The notes: generated from the letters alone by a model not told the origin. DNA of 64,000 bases from Rivularia sp. PCC 7116 (GCF_000316665.1 NC_019678.1:6729001-6793000); one strand, 5' to 3'; positions 26,838-36,614 are shown, numbered from the stretch's first letter. Numbers and translations: made by a program.

Positions 26838-27272
26838 TTAATCTGCGAACTCGGATTCTTTATTAAATAAAAGCCTCTGGCGAATTTTAGTCAGCTGGTT
26901 TTGAGAATTAACGGGTTCTCGTGGTGCTGGAAGTTCTGTATTAGGCCAATTTAATACATCATTGCAAGGACATAATATAGCAGGCATACCCAAATTTTTC
27001 AAAGGTACCGGCATCTCGCAGCGGGAACAGCAACTTATATCCCATTCAGGTGAAAGTAATTCTGCAACAGTTTGCTCGGTTCCTTCGAGATAACACTCAC
27101 CCGACTTTGGCGAAAGGATTTTCTGCCAACACTCTTCAAAATCCTTACTATAACTTTCGCCATCAATAACATTCAGCGGTTGCAAGCTTGCCACACCGTT
27201 GCTAATGATAACCTTCTTACCTAACTGAAACCAATAAGCTAGGTATTTTTTTACTTGTGTTTTGGATGCCAT
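26838..27272 (-). CDS. Conserved hypothetical protein with Cys pairs
   Basis: 144 residues, no signal peptide or membrane helix. The N-terminal 40 residues begin MASKTQVKKYLAYWFQLGKK. Around residues 84-107 two cysteine clusters appear (ISCCSRCEMP and ILCPCNDV), separated by 14 residues, a pattern that could hold a zinc ion. No family name recognised; it looks like a cyanobacterial conserved protein. It lies downstream of cobU on the same strand with about 160 bp between, so co-transcription is uncertain. Confidence 0.6.
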   Translation of the reverse strand: MASKTQVKKYLAYWFQLGKKVIISNGVASLQPLNVIDGESYSKDFEECWQKILSPKSGECYLEGTEQTVAELLSPEWDISCCSRCEMPVPLKNLGMPAILCPCNDVLNWPNTELPAPREPVNSQNQLTKIRQRLLFNKESEFAD

Positions 27273-27430
27273 GTTTAAATTCTAGATTTTAAATTCTACA
27301 TTTTGGATAGTGAATTATGAATAAAGAATTAAGAATTTTAGTATTGGGCATTGATAAGGGTTATGAATGAAGACAAAAAATTTTTTATCTTCTCTATCCC
27401 CTCTCTCTTATTGCTTATGCCATGAATGTA

Positions 27431-28027
27431 TCAGCAAGGCAAACGACTACCAAGCACGCTCAAATTAATTACGTGTCCTCCAGTTACTAAATATGCTGTT
27501 TGACAGATAACACCCAATTTACGGGTTAACGAACCAAGGCGATCGCGAAAGGTTTGACCTATAGGATAAGCGGGTACTACTCCCCATCCGGTTTCCTCAG
27601 CGACGAAAATCATTTCAGCCGCCACCAACTGCACTATTTCTAAAAATTCTTCAACAATATCAAGCCAGGATTTATCATCTTTATCTAGATGATTTGCGAC
27701 CCAAGTACCTAGAGAATCTACTAAGATAACAGTGTCGGGTTTTGCATCACTTAGAGTGGCTGATAAGTCAAAAGGGACTTCTAAGGTGAGCCAGGTTTCA
27801 GGACGGCGATTTCTATGCTGTATAATACGTTGCTGCCATTGCTTATCATTTGGTGATAACAGTGCTGTTGCAACATACACAACTTTTTTACTAGACTGGT
27901 TTGCTAAAGCTTCTGCCCATTCGCTTTTTCCCGAGCGTGCCGGACCAGTGACAAGGATAACTTTACTCAAAGCTGTTTCCTCAGTATCTTTAATTAAGTA
28001 GGGTTGCCATTTTTGCAAGTTAAGCAA
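27431..28027 (-). CDS. cobU: Adenosylcobinamide kinase/guanylyltransferase
   Basis: Bifunctional enzyme of cobamide nucleotide-loop assembly: it phosphorylates adenosylcobinamide and then transfers GMP to it. 198 residues. The P-loop GPARSGKS is at 28-35. YVATALLSPNDKQWQQRIIQHRNRRPETWLTLE contains the GMP-accepting histidine region (IIQHRNRRP), and LVDSLGTWVAN and FVAEETGWGVVPAYPIGQTFRDRLG are family hallmarks. Most CobU proteins start just before the P-loop, so the first 21 residues may not be translated. No other cobalamin gene and no cobalamin riboswitch were seen nearby. Confidence 0.92.
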   Translation of the reverse strand: MLNLQKWQPYLIKDTEETALSKVILVTGPARSGKSEWAEALANQSSKKVVYVATALLSPNDKQWQQRIIQHRNRRPETWLTLEVPFDLSATLSDAKPDTVILVDSLGTWVANHLDKDDKSWLDIVEEFLEIVQLVAAEMIFVAEETGWGVVPAYPIGQTFRDRLGSLTRKLGVICQTAYLVTGGHVINLSVLGSRLPC

Positions 28028-28224
28028 TACAAGGGTTAATTATTCCTCAATGCTAAACAGACAACCAGTTAACTTGTTTTAAAACTTACTCATTATTTTA
28101 AGAGTCGATCTGGCTGTTGCACTTTTTCTTAGATTTGTTACCTCAAAGGTATGATTTATAGTTACAAATAACTTTTAATAGATAAAAATACAACAAAAGC
28201 AGTCAATGCAACCAATAGCTTGAC

Positions 28225-29097
28225 TTGAAGAGTGAACTCCAGCTTGCAGAAGCGTTGTACAACAGCACCAATTATCAACTTTCACCGAACAGTCCTATGA
28301 AAGCAGGTTTAAAGCGTATTGAAGAGACTTTGCAGGATTTAGATATTCGCATTACGAATCCCCTAAACGAAAATGCCGAAGCTGATGGTTTGAATCAGCA
28401 ATCTTTATCATTCCGTATTCAGGATCGCGCTAGTGAATCCAATCAAGAACTGACCGAATTATCATCAGAAGAATTACTTGAGAATAATCCCAGTCAGGAA
28501 GTTTTAGAAGATTTATCAGAGGATAACTCAGTTCAGACCTTTTCGGCACAGGATGAGGAGATTAAAGCACCTAGCCTTCCTAAATTCAAAACCCCTAGTT
28601 TTAGCAGCCATCGCAATGCTCCTAATCCGGCATTAGCATCAAATGTATTGCAGGAAATTCAAGAAATTGTTGCTGGTTGGCAAACTGAATTGTACAAAAT
28701 TTTACGACAGATTCAGGATATATACTCACAAGGCCCGATTGTGAATGGCTGGCTGGAATCTCATGAAAAAGAACCACAACCGGAAGCTACTGCAACCCTG
28801 CGTCACGCAGAAGTTGACCGCTTGATGGATTATGTAGAAGAAATTTGTGCGGCACAAGAAACACCAAATCCATCCGATTTTTCCCGTACTGGCTACCGTT
28901 TGTGTGGTTTAGACGCTTCTGGTGAAGTTTGGTCTCGTTCTTGCCCAGCAGAAGAAGTTCCGGGGGTTAGCATGGCGATCGCTCGCTATCAGAAATTACG
29001 TCAATATCTCGAACGCAAGCAAAAATTGGAAAACCGCTTGAACCAATTAGCAGAAACCCTAGTAGTTTTACACGGTCATATTAAACAACAGAAATAA
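28225..29097 (+). CDS. Conserved hypothetical protein, acidic and coiled-coil
   Basis: 290 residues from a TTG at 28225; a later ATG (MKAGLKRIEE, residue 25) is an alternative start. Residues 30-130 are acidic and low in order (ELSSEELLENNPSQEVLEDL). From about 140 the sequence is more structured (LASNVLQEIQEIVAGWQTEL), with a compact module around 195-255 (HAEVDRLMDYVEEICAAQE... GYRLCGLDASGEVWSRSCPA) and a final coiled-coil (RKQKLENRLNQLAETLVVL). No membrane segment. Not recognised; it probably belongs to a cyanobacteria-specific family. Confidence 0.6.
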   Translation: MKSELQLAEALYNSTNYQLSPNSPMKAGLKRIEETLQDLDIRITNPLNENAEADGLNQQSLSFRIQDRASESNQELTELSSEELLENNPSQEVLEDLSEDNSVQTFSAQDEEIKAPSLPKFKTPSFSSHRNAPNPALASNVLQEIQEIVAGWQTELYKILRQIQDIYSQGPIVNGWLESHEKEPQPEATATLRHAEVDRLMDYVEEICAAQETPNPSDFSRTGYRLCGLDASGEVWSRSCPAEEVPGVSMAIARYQKLRQYLERKQKLENRLNQLAETLVVLHGHIKQQK

Positions 29098-29282
29098 AGT
29101 ATTAGAACTTGTTAAAATTTATATCCGAAAAAACTCGGTTGGTGTGTATAAATTTTTTAGTTAAGATTCTGTGCAGGTGAACATTGAATTTTAGTAATTG
29201 CTCTTGGTTTAGTAGCAACAAAGTTACAATCAATTAGCGTAAGTAAAATCCAAATTCGGCTCTCTCTAAAATTGCAATAAAA

Positions 29283-30212
29283 ATGCCAGACACGCAAATT
29301 TCTGCCATTATCTGTACTCACAATCGAGATGATTATCTGGGCGCTGCTATAGATAGCCTTTTGTCACAGGATTTTGCTGGGGGCTTTGAAGTGGTGGTGA
29401 TAGATAACGGCTCCAAAGACAATACCAAGCAAGTCGTAGAGCAAAGACTTGACAATCATCTTCTTAAGTATATTTACGAGCCTAAACTTGGATTGTCAGT
29501 AGCTCGAAATACTGGTGCTAAAGCTTCCAGCGGTGAGGTTATAGCATATCTCGATGATGATGCCGTAGCAAGCAAAAGCTGGTTGCAAGTACTTTATCGA
29601 GCTTATCAAAGCAACTCTAAATTAGCCATAGCCGGTGGTAAAGTCACATTGTTATGGCCGGATAAAGTAAATCCACCTCGCTGGCTATCATCAGGATTAG
29701 CCGGTAATTTAGGGGCTTACGATTTGGGGGATCGCGTTGTAAAAATCGAAAACCCTGGTGACACTCCTAGAGGCTTAAATTATTCGATAAGGCGCAGTTT
29801 TTTGGACGATATCGGAGGTTTCGATATCAATCTTGGAAGAGTAGGCAAAAACTTACTTTCCAATGAAGAACTACAAATGACCGAACTAGCCTTAAAAAAA
29901 GGTTGGGAAGTCGCTTATCTTCCTGAAGCTTTAGCAGCCCATAATGTATCTCCAGAGCGTCTCAAGCGTTCCTGGTTTATCAGCAGAGGTTGGTGGCAAG
30001 GCATAAGCGAGTGTTACAGAGAACAGCTTGCCGGAAAAGCCGGTACGGGACAGTTACAACGCGGTGGCGAAAGGTTTATACGCGGTTTATATAAAGCATT
30101 GCAACACTATTCCGATCCAGCAGAACGTTTTGATAAACTTGTCTATGCTTACGGTCAAATAGGTTATTTAAATGCAGCTATCCAGGGACTTCTATCAAAA
30201 AAAAGTAGTTAG
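29283..30212 (+). CDS. Glycosyltransferase family 2 protein
   Basis: GT-A fold, inverting family 2 glycosyltransferase of 309 residues. The nucleotide-binding start is SAIICTHNRDDYLGAAIDSL; the metal-binding DDD is at 91-93 (VIAYLDDDAV). The acceptor side has GGFDINLGRVGKNLLSNEE. No transmembrane helices, so it works at the cytosolic membrane face. First of three co-directional genes with a second GT2 and a WcaF-like acetyltransferase, suggesting assembly of an exopolysaccharide or surface glycan. Sugar donor and acceptor are not predictable. A heptamer-like TAACATC/TAACAAC repeat tract separates it from the next gene. Confidence 0.88.
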   Translation: MPDTQISAIICTHNRDDYLGAAIDSLLSQDFAGGFEVVVIDNGSKDNTKQVVEQRLDNHLLKYIYEPKLGLSVARNTGAKASSGEVIAYLDDDAVASKSWLQVLYRAYQSNSKLAIAGGKVTLLWPDKVNPPRWLSSGLAGNLGAYDLGDRVVKIENPGDTPRGLNYSIRRSFLDDIGGFDINLGRVGKNLLSNEELQMTELALKKGWEVAYLPEALAAHNVSPERLKRSWFISRGWWQGISECYREQLAGKAGTGQLQRGGERFIRGLYKALQHYSDPAERFDKLVYAYGQIGYLNAAIQGLLSKKSS

Positions 30213-30234
30213 TAAATAGTAGTTATTAGATAGT

Positions 30235-30345
30235 CGTTGGTGGATAGTAGTTAATTTCGCCGAGCAAATAACAACTAACATCTAACAACTAACAAATAAC
30301 ACTAACATCTAACATCTAACAACTAACATCTAATAATTTAAATAT
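30235..30345. repeat. TAACATC/TAACAAC short tandem repeat tract
   Basis: About ten irregular seven-base units (TAACATC, TAACAAC, TAACAAA) fill the gap between the two glycosyltransferase genes. Similar GTTAGTA units lie at 54941-54978. Confidence 0.7.
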
Positions 30346-30351
30346 AATTAT

Positions 30352-31293
30352 ATGTCTTCTAAAATACCAGTTTCCGTATTGATCCCGGCTAAAAATGAAG
30401 AAGCAAATTTACCCGCTTGCTTAAAGAGCGTTTCGAGAGCGGATGAAGTTTTTGTAGTAGATTCTCAAAGTACTGATAGAAGCATTGAAATTTCTGAAAA
30501 TTTGGGTGCAACAGTCGTACAGTTTGAGTTTAACGGAGGCTGGCCAAAAAAGAAAAATTGGTCTTTGGAAAACTTACCTTTTCGCAATGAATGGGTATTG
30601 ATAGTTGATTGTGATGAGCGCATTACTCCCGAATTGTGGGATGAAATTGCTCAAGCAATCGAGAATCCAGAATACAGCGGTTACTATTTAAATCGCCGCG
30701 TATTTTTCTTAGGTAAATGGATTCGCCACGGTGGAAAATATCCCGATTGGAATCTGCGTTTATTCAAGCATAAAGAAGGTCGCTACGAAAACCTAAATAC
30801 CGAAGATATTCCCAACACTGGTGACAACGAAGTTCACGAACATGTTGTTTTAAGCAATAAAGTTGGATATCTAAAAGAAGATATGCTTCATGAAGATTTT
30901 CGCGATCTTTACCACTGGTTAGCGCGACACAATCGTTATTCAAATTGGGAAGCTCGCGTTTACTACAACTTACTTACTGGTAAAGGCGATGACGGCACCA
31001 TTGGCGCAAGTTTATTTGGTGATGCAGTGCAGCGCAAGCGTTTCTTAAAGAAAATCTGGGTAAGATTGCCATTCAAACCTCTTCTACGCTTCCTGCTGTT
31101 CTATATCATTCAGCGCGGTTTCCTAGACGGCAGAGCTGGATATATCTACGGAAGACTTTTAAGTCAATACGAATATCAAATCGGCGTAAAACTTTACGAA
31201 CTACGTAGCTGCGGCGGTAGTTTAAATACCGTAAACGCTTCCAAAAATCCCCAGCCTGCTATTGGTGCGGAGGTTAGTCAGTCTGCAACTTGA
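30352..31293 (+). CDS. Glycosyltransferase family 2 protein, WaaE/KdtX-like
   Basis: Family 2 glycosyltransferase of 313 residues. It begins PVSVLIPAKNEEANLPACLKSV and has the metal-binding VDCDER at 85-90. NGGWPKKKNWSLEN and the GKWIRHGGKYPDWNLRLFK motif are typical of the WaaE/KdtX (lipopolysaccharide core glucosyltransferase) subgroup. LHEDFRDLYHWLARHNRYS continues the family. A C-terminal hydrophobic stretch (about 235-260, FLLFYIIQRGF) may touch the membrane. Second gene of the glycan trio. Function in lipopolysaccharide core versus exopolysaccharide cannot be separated here. Confidence 0.87.
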   Translation: MSSKIPVSVLIPAKNEEANLPACLKSVSRADEVFVVDSQSTDRSIEISENLGATVVQFEFNGGWPKKKNWSLENLPFRNEWVLIVDCDERITPELWDEIAQAIENPEYSGYYLNRRVFFLGKWIRHGGKYPDWNLRLFKHKEGRYENLNTEDIPNTGDNEVHEHVVLSNKVGYLKEDMLHEDFRDLYHWLARHNRYSNWEARVYYNLLTGKGDDGTIGASLFGDAVQRKRFLKKIWVRLPFKPLLRFLLFYIIQRGFLDGRAGYIYGRLLSQYEYQIGVKLYELRSCGGSLNTVNASKNPQPAIGAEVSQSAT

Positions 31294-31393
31294 TTAAGAG
31301 GGAAAAAGAGGAAGAGAGGTTAGAAAAACTCCTAACTCCTCATCCCTCACTATTTCCCATGCCCAATGCCCAATTCGCCATGCCCAATTCGCC

Positions 31394-31984
31394 ATGTCCA
31401 ACGCTCAATGCCCAATTTCCACAACATTAAATGCCGAACCTTTTGTAGATTTACGTAAATACGACCAATCTGATTTTGATAGAGGGCGTGCGGGTTGGTA
31501 TATATTGCTTTGGTGGTTCGTACAGGCTATTACTTTTCCTCTCACCCTTCACAATATGAGCGGTATACGTTGCGCTATATTACGTCTATTCGGCGCGCGT
31601 ATTGGTAAAGGTGTATTAATTCGTCCTACTGCCCGTTTTACCTATCCCTGGAAAGTAACTATTGGCGATTACAGCTGGATTGGCGATGATGTTGTTTTAT
31701 ATAGTATCGACGAAATTAACATCGGTTCTCATTGTGTAATCTCACAGAAAAGCTACATCTGTACTGGTAGCCATGATATTAAAGATCCAGCCTTCGGTTT
31801 ACAAACAGCAAAGGTTGCAATTGGTAACGGCGCTTGGATTGCTACAGATTGCTTTGTCGGGCTTGGAGTAACAATCGGAGCTAATGCTGTCATAGGTGCC
31901 CGCAGTAGTGTTTTGACAGATATGCCTGACGAACAGGTTTGTTGGGGCACACCTTGTCGCCCCCGGTATGCCAGGAATCGGTAA
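31394..31984 (+). CDS. WcaF-like polysaccharide acetyltransferase
   Basis: Left-handed beta-helix acyltransferase of 196 residues, similar to colanic acid acetyltransferase WcaF. The N-terminal part (FVDLRKYDQSDFDRGRAGWYILLWW) is characteristic of the WcaF group. Hexapeptide repeats run from about 65 to 185 (IGKGVLIRPTARFTYPWKVTIGDYSWIGDDV...). An acetyl-CoA donor is expected, with a sugar of an exopolysaccharide as acceptor. Third gene of the cluster after two GT2 genes. The start codon and first eight residues (MSNAQCPI) fall in a CCCAATG/GCCATGT repeat tract, so the N-terminus is partly repeat-encoded. Confidence 0.87.
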   Translation: MSNAQCPISTTLNAEPFVDLRKYDQSDFDRGRAGWYILLWWFVQAITFPLTLHNMSGIRCAILRLFGARIGKGVLIRPTARFTYPWKVTIGDYSWIGDDVVLYSIDEINIGSHCVISQKSYICTGSHDIKDPAFGLQTAKVAIGNGAWIATDCFVGLGVTIGANAVIGARSSVLTDMPDEQVCWGTPCRPRYARNR

Positions 31985-32008
31985 CATCAATTATTTATAG
32001 TTATTTCT

Positions 32009-32079
32009 GGTTCCCAGTCTCTGGCTGGGAACCGTTTGTTTAGAGGCTCTGCCTCCGGATATGATGGAGGCAGAGCCTC
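32009..32079. terminator. Two strong stem-loops between convergent genes
   Basis: GGTTCCCAG (32009-32017) pairs with CTGGGAACC (32025-32033). Then GAGGCTCTGCCTCC (32043-32056) pairs perfectly with GGAGGCAGAGCCTC (32066-32079). They lie between the ends of the acetyltransferase and CyRepA1 genes and could stop transcription from both sides. Confidence 0.6.
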
Positions 32080-32089
32080 ATGAAATGCA

Positions 32090-35000
32090 TTACAAGGTAG
32101 AACCTTGTAACGAGAAGTTTCTAACATCTACCTGAGAATCAGCAACATTTTTTAAATGCGTTAACATCAATTCATCTCGCTGACACCATACAGAAAATAT
32201 CTTGTCTCTTCCATCATTAACGGTTTCTCTATCAATACGATATATATTGTTTTCTCGTTTCAGTTTCAAACCCAATAAATTAAATAATCTCCGAATAATT
32301 TTGATTGTCGAAACCTGCTCGTTTTCTACTACTAAATTAATATTTAACGCTCTCTGAATATGTCTGCTGCATTGCAGTACGGTATTTTTCAACAATATTA
32401 GTTCGGCATCATTTTCGGTAAATTCTCTACTGGGTTCGAGTAATTGCAAAACACCTAATGCTCTTAAAGCTTCTATTCTCAGTGTATAGATTTTTAAATC
32501 TGGCAGAAAAACTTTCCCTTCACCACAGGATAGCTGTTGATTCCATTCTTGTTTGTCTCGGATATGAAAATAGTCGCTCGAATGAGTTAGATAATAATGA
32601 GTTCGCAATTGATAGTAATATCCCCTGTCATCCTGTAATTTCAGTTGGGGAGTAACTTCTATACCGTATCTTTTTCTGAGAAAGTATTTATTGATTTTGT
32701 GACGTTCGTTATCTGTAAGAGAATGTTTCTTTAATAGCAGTTCGTATTCCAAGTAATTTATATCTGGAGCTTGACTGACAGCGGTTGCCGCAGCTAACTG
32801 ATTCTGCTGTTTAATTTTCTTAATATTGTTGTTAATTTCTTGAGATTTATTGCGGCTTTGCTCCCAGTCTTTTTTAGCTTTAACAATTTCTAAAATCAAC
32901 CTTCGACGATTTGCTGAATCTTCTTTATCGGTAGCTAAAAATGCATAGCGTAAATCTCTAATAATATTTTTCTGAATATCGTTAGTACGTACCCATAAAT
33001 TATGCCCTTCAGCCGTTAATCCTTCCTTCATTGATTGACGGTAAAAGTTGATGGAAGCATTTACCCGTGCCGATAGTTTTGCCCAAGTTCTTAAATGTAT
33101 AGGATCGTATACTAATGGTAGATCGACATCAATTTTATGCGTTGGGCTTAACAAAGCTAAGTTTTCTTTTTGATTTTCTTGATACCAAAAAGACAACTGA
33201 CGATAATTTTTACTACCGCTACCAATTAAACCTACTCCTCGTTTGGCACACCATACGACACGAGGTACATCATCCCTTACTCTAGCTAATGCTTGTCTGG
33301 CTTCAGAATCTGGAATTACCCCTTGAAAAATCCCATAAACTCGATCAAAATGCTGTACATCTATGCTAATTCCCGTTCCCAAACTTGGAGTTACAAATAC
33401 AGCATCGTATTCGGTAATTTTTTGATTGATTGATGCGACAAAATCAACCGCTTCGTGCCCTGGGGTGTTAGTAGTATGACTGCTGACTATTAAAGTTTTC
33501 GGATATAAATGTCGTAACTTATCCAAACGTTCTTTAAGATAACGTTCGATTGTTTCACTACTATAACGTCCGGAGCGACTATCTGTAGTTATATAACACT
33601 TTCTGCCAGCTAGTAAATCTAATTCTAACTGTTGAATCAGCGGCGTGGGATTGGGAGAATCATAAAAAGTTATATCCCAAGCTTGTTCGGGTTTCCATTG
33701 ATTTACAACTACCCAAGGTGTTAATTCAATCCCTGCTAATCTTTGGAGATATTCTAAAGAAACATCTGATAAATCGGCATCTTGAGCAATAACTAATCCT
33801 CCAGTTGTCAAAACTGTAGAAATTAGCTGTTGAAACAACTTTAAAATCTTAACTCGTTTATCTTTACAAGTAGTGCTGTGTAACAAATGCCATAAAGATT
33901 GTTCGACTTCATCCAAAATAATTATCGCTCCTTCCCAATCGGAAGGATTGAGTTTCCAAATCGAATCAATACATAATCCAGTATTGGGGGAATGATGCTC
34001 GCTTGCTGCAATATTAGGAAGCAGTACATCGCTACTACTAATATTTTTACAATTTTGAATTCCCCATTCCTTATAACCTACCCCCCATTTAATCCCGACT
34101 TTTTCGCACAAAAATCGTCCTAACTGAATTCTGTGAGTAATCAATAAAATAGGTTTATTTCGATTTAATGCTTGTTGAACAACAGCTTGTAATGCAGTAG
34201 TTTTTCCAGTACCTTTTGCTGACTTCACACCTACTAATCCAGAGGTTGGAAAAGGTATTTCACCTAGATAACGACGATTGACAGTCATTGCTGCCGGAAT
34301 AGTTAAATTAGTATGGGGTTTACTATGAGCAAGGTAAATTTCTAAATCCGGACTTTGGTAATAAATTTTATCGAAAGCAGCCGCACCTTTTGCCACAATA
34401 AACTCATCAACACCCTTCTCCATTCCCGGAAGTTCGATTACTTGAACCGGGCAATTTTTTTCTTGAAATAATAAACCAAGTTGAGATATGGCGTTGTTTA
34501 CAGCGTTGGTTTTCTTAAGTTCAGTTTCAAAATCAAAACAAATATAAATAGTACGCTTTGTAATACAAAAAGCTGCTAAATCAGCAATCAACTGACGGCG
34601 AATAACTTTACCAAATTTATTTTTAACAACTCGATAACCACTTGTAATTCCGGGAATTGCAATAGCTGCGTATCCTTGACTTAAAAGGGTAGCCGCTTTC
34701 TTTACACCTTCGCAGATAATTACCGGAATATTACGCTCCATTACCCATTGCCAAAAGCCGACAGCACCACCATCCTCTGCGATCGCAACATTATCGGGTA
34801 GTTGGACATGATAACGTTGGGCTACTTGCTCCCACATCGGCAAAGGTACCCGCAAACAAAAAATTCGCGTTGGGGTACAAGGAGGATGTTCGTACTTAAT
34901 AGACTTGCCTTTTTCATTTATACGAGGTTGGTTTGGTTTGAAGCATCCCCATTCCATCATGTGCCAATTATTCAGCATATCAACCCCAGAACACCACCAA

Positions 35001-35209
35001 CCACCAGCGCTAACATGGGCATAACGCTCCAACCAGTAGCTTTTGACTATTCCAGTATTTGTACGGGGAATAAGCTCGGAAATAAATAGATAATCATAAG
35101 CATTTTTATCTTCAAGAGAGCGAAAATTCAGCTTAACTAGGTGTAAATCAATGCCACTACCATTGACTAATTCTTCAAGATGCTCTGGTTTTAAATAGTG
35201 CAAATGCAT
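32090..35209 (-). CDS. Plasmid replication protein, CyRepA1 family
   Basis: Large protein of 1039 residues resembling the cyanobacterial CyRepA1 replication initiators. The first 300 residues match a DUF3854/TOPRIM-like primase region (IPVIICEGVKKAATLLSQGY; IYICFDFETELKKTNAV). A P-loop GVKSAKGTGKTTALQ follows near 325-340, and a Walker B-like IILDEVEQSLW near 433, giving a primase plus superfamily-2-type helicase layout. Later blocks (TPSLGTGISIDVQHFDRVYG; EARQALARVRDDVPRV) fit helicase motifs. Such proteins normally sit on plasmids. Here neighbours look chromosomal and no partition or second rep gene is seen, so an integrated plasmid remnant or mobile element is likely. The reading frame is intact. 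Confidence 0.8.
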   Translation of the reverse strand: MHLHYLKPEHLEELVNGSGIDLHLVKLNFRSLEDKNAYDYLFISELIPRTNTGIVKSYWLERYAHVSAGGWWCSGVDMLNNWHMMEWGCFKPNQPRINEKGKSIKYEHPPCTPTRIFCLRVPLPMWEQVAQRYHVQLPDNVAIAEDGGAVGFWQWVMERNIPVIICEGVKKAATLLSQGYAAIAIPGITSGYRVVKNKFGKVIRRQLIADLAAFCITKRTIYICFDFETELKKTNAVNNAISQLGLLFQEKNCPVQVIELPGMEKGVDEFIVAKGAAAFDKIYYQSPDLEIYLAHSKPHTNLTIPAAMTVNRRYLGEIPFPTSGLVGVKSAKGTGKTTALQAVVQQALNRNKPILLITHRIQLGRFLCEKVGIKWGVGYKEWGIQNCKNISSSDVLLPNIAASEHHSPNTGLCIDSIWKLNPSDWEGAIIILDEVEQSLWHLLHSTTCKDKRVKILKLFQQLISTVLTTGGLVIAQDADLSDVSLEYLQRLAGIELTPWVVVNQWKPEQAWDITFYDSPNPTPLIQQLELDLLAGRKCYITTDSRSGRYSSETIERYLKERLDKLRHLYPKTLIVSSHTTNTPGHEAVDFVASINQKITEYDAVFVTPSLGTGISIDVQHFDRVYGIFQGVIPDSEARQALARVRDDVPRVVWCAKRGVGLIGSGSKNYRQLSFWYQENQKENLALLSPTHKIDVDLPLVYDPIHLRTWAKLSARVNASINFYRQSMKEGLTAEGHNLWVRTNDIQKNIIRDLRYAFLATDKEDSANRRRLILEIVKAKKDWEQSRNKSQEINNNIKKIKQQNQLAAATAVSQAPDINYLEYELLLKKHSLTDNERHKINKYFLRKRYGIEVTPQLKLQDDRGYYYQLRTHYYLTHSSDYFHIRDKQEWNQQLSCGEGKVFLPDLKIYTLRIEALRALGVLQLLEPSREFTENDAELILLKNTVLQCSRHIQRALNINLVVENEQVSTIKIIRRLFNLLGLKLKRENNIYRIDRETVNDGRDKIFSVWCQRDELMLTHLKNVADSQVDVRNFSLQGSTL

Positions 35210-35731
35210 TATGTGGGGAGGAAAGTACAGACAATGGATTTGAAAAATGTATCATGCACTCGCCGGTTTTTATATAAGGGTTTTAATGGATATTAATGTG
35301 CTTATTATTATTCAGTGACGGGAAATACTTCGGTTTAATCAAAAAATATTGATTTTCCGCTTTTTATTGTCTAAGTAATAGATATGTATTGTAATTTTTG
35401 ATAGCTATTATTTTACAGATATCAGTATAAGTATCAATAAAATAACTTTTATATTTATTTCTTCAAATGGTAAATTAATGTGATATTAGTGCTTAAGCGT
35501 AGTGATTGAAGTCGGTTGCATTAATTCCTTAAGGACATTTTTGCAATAGTATCTATGAATTAGTTTAATCTAAGTTGGATTTAAACCGGCAAGATGCTCC
35601 TTTTGCAAAATTTATATCAATTGGTTTTATAATTCGATTTTAATTAACTAGAATATAAATCCTCTGTATCTTGAGTCAATTAGATAAAGAGGATTTAGTA
35701 TGATGTCAAACAAATAAAATTTTGTAATTAA
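35210..35731. other. AT-rich intergenic region upstream of the replication gene
   Basis: About 520 bases. It must hold the promoter of the CyRepA1-type gene. I looked for direct iterons as expected at a plasmid origin and saw none that are convincing. No gene found. Confidence 0.4.
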
Positions 35732-36454
35732 TTAATCGCTAACAGCTTTTTGATTCTGCTTGCCAAACAAAAACTGGAGAATTTCCAAGCTGAGAATGCA
35801 GCTAATTAACCATACTAAACCAGCAGCATATCCAGCAATTATATCTGTAGGATAATGAACTCCTAGATAAAGACGACTAAAACCAATAGCTAAAACTAAT
35901 AAAGTAGTTAAAAATAAACAAATGCTACTCCAATAACGAAAATTAGCTATTAGTAAATAACAAATGAAACCGTAAACAACCAAAGAAACCATAGCATGTC
36001 CGCTAGGAAAACTATAAGAAGCAGCATCCACAATACGCTCCCATAAAGCTGGGCGCACGCGAGCAAATATATTTTTTAACCATACATTTAAGCCGATACC
36101 CCCTGAAGTGACGATAATTAATGTAAAAGCGCTGGCAAATTTTCTGCTAACTAATAAAACTATCCCTACAAGGCAACTGAGATAAATTAAAGTTGAACCA
36201 TTACCTAAAAAAGTAATCCCAGTCATAATTTGATTTAAGAAAGGAGTATGTTGTTCGTAAATGCTTTGCAAAATTGCCGTATCAAATTCTGTGGTTTCTT
36301 CAGCAAATACTTTTTCTGCTATTTTAAAAAATCCCCACACGCAAAACGCAGCAACGGCAAAACCTCCAACCCAAAGTAATGATAGTAAAGGGGATAGTCG
36401 CGAAGATACTTGTTCTTTCCAACCTTGAATTAATTTATTAGTGTAGTCAGACAT
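35732..36454 (-). CDS. PAP2 family phosphatase
   Basis: Membrane phosphatase of the PAP2 (type 2 phosphatidic acid phosphatase) family, 240 residues with about six hydrophobic segments. The three active-site motifs are present: K-x6-RP (LKNIFARVRP, 126-135), PSGH (150-153) and SR-x5-H (SRLYLGVH, 193-200). Substrates of relatives are phosphatidic acid, undecaprenyl pyrophosphate and similar lipid phosphates. No neighbour narrows the choice. The start MSDYTNKLIQGWKEQ gives a short cytosolic tail before the first helix at about 27. Confidence 0.93.
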   Translation of the reverse strand: MSDYTNKLIQGWKEQVSSRLSPLLSLLWVGGFAVAAFCVWGFFKIAEKVFAEETTEFDTAILQSIYEQHTPFLNQIMTGITFLGNGSTLIYLSCLVGIVLLVSRKFASAFTLIIVTSGGIGLNVWLKNIFARVRPALWERIVDAASYSFPSGHAMVSLVVYGFICYLLIANFRYWSSICLFLTTLLVLAIGFSRLYLGVHYPTDIIAGYAAGLVWLISCILSLEILQFLFGKQNQKAVSD

Positions 36455-36614
36455 AAGTTTAAATTAATAGATATGTACGGTTGAATGTGTTTTGCAATAC
36501 GTTAATATTTAGCTTTATTGAGAATAACAAAGTTAGCTTAAGGCAACGTAAAATTTAATATCTAGAATTTAATCAAAATCGCCCTCACCCTATAAGGGTA
36601 GGGCTACAGTTAGG

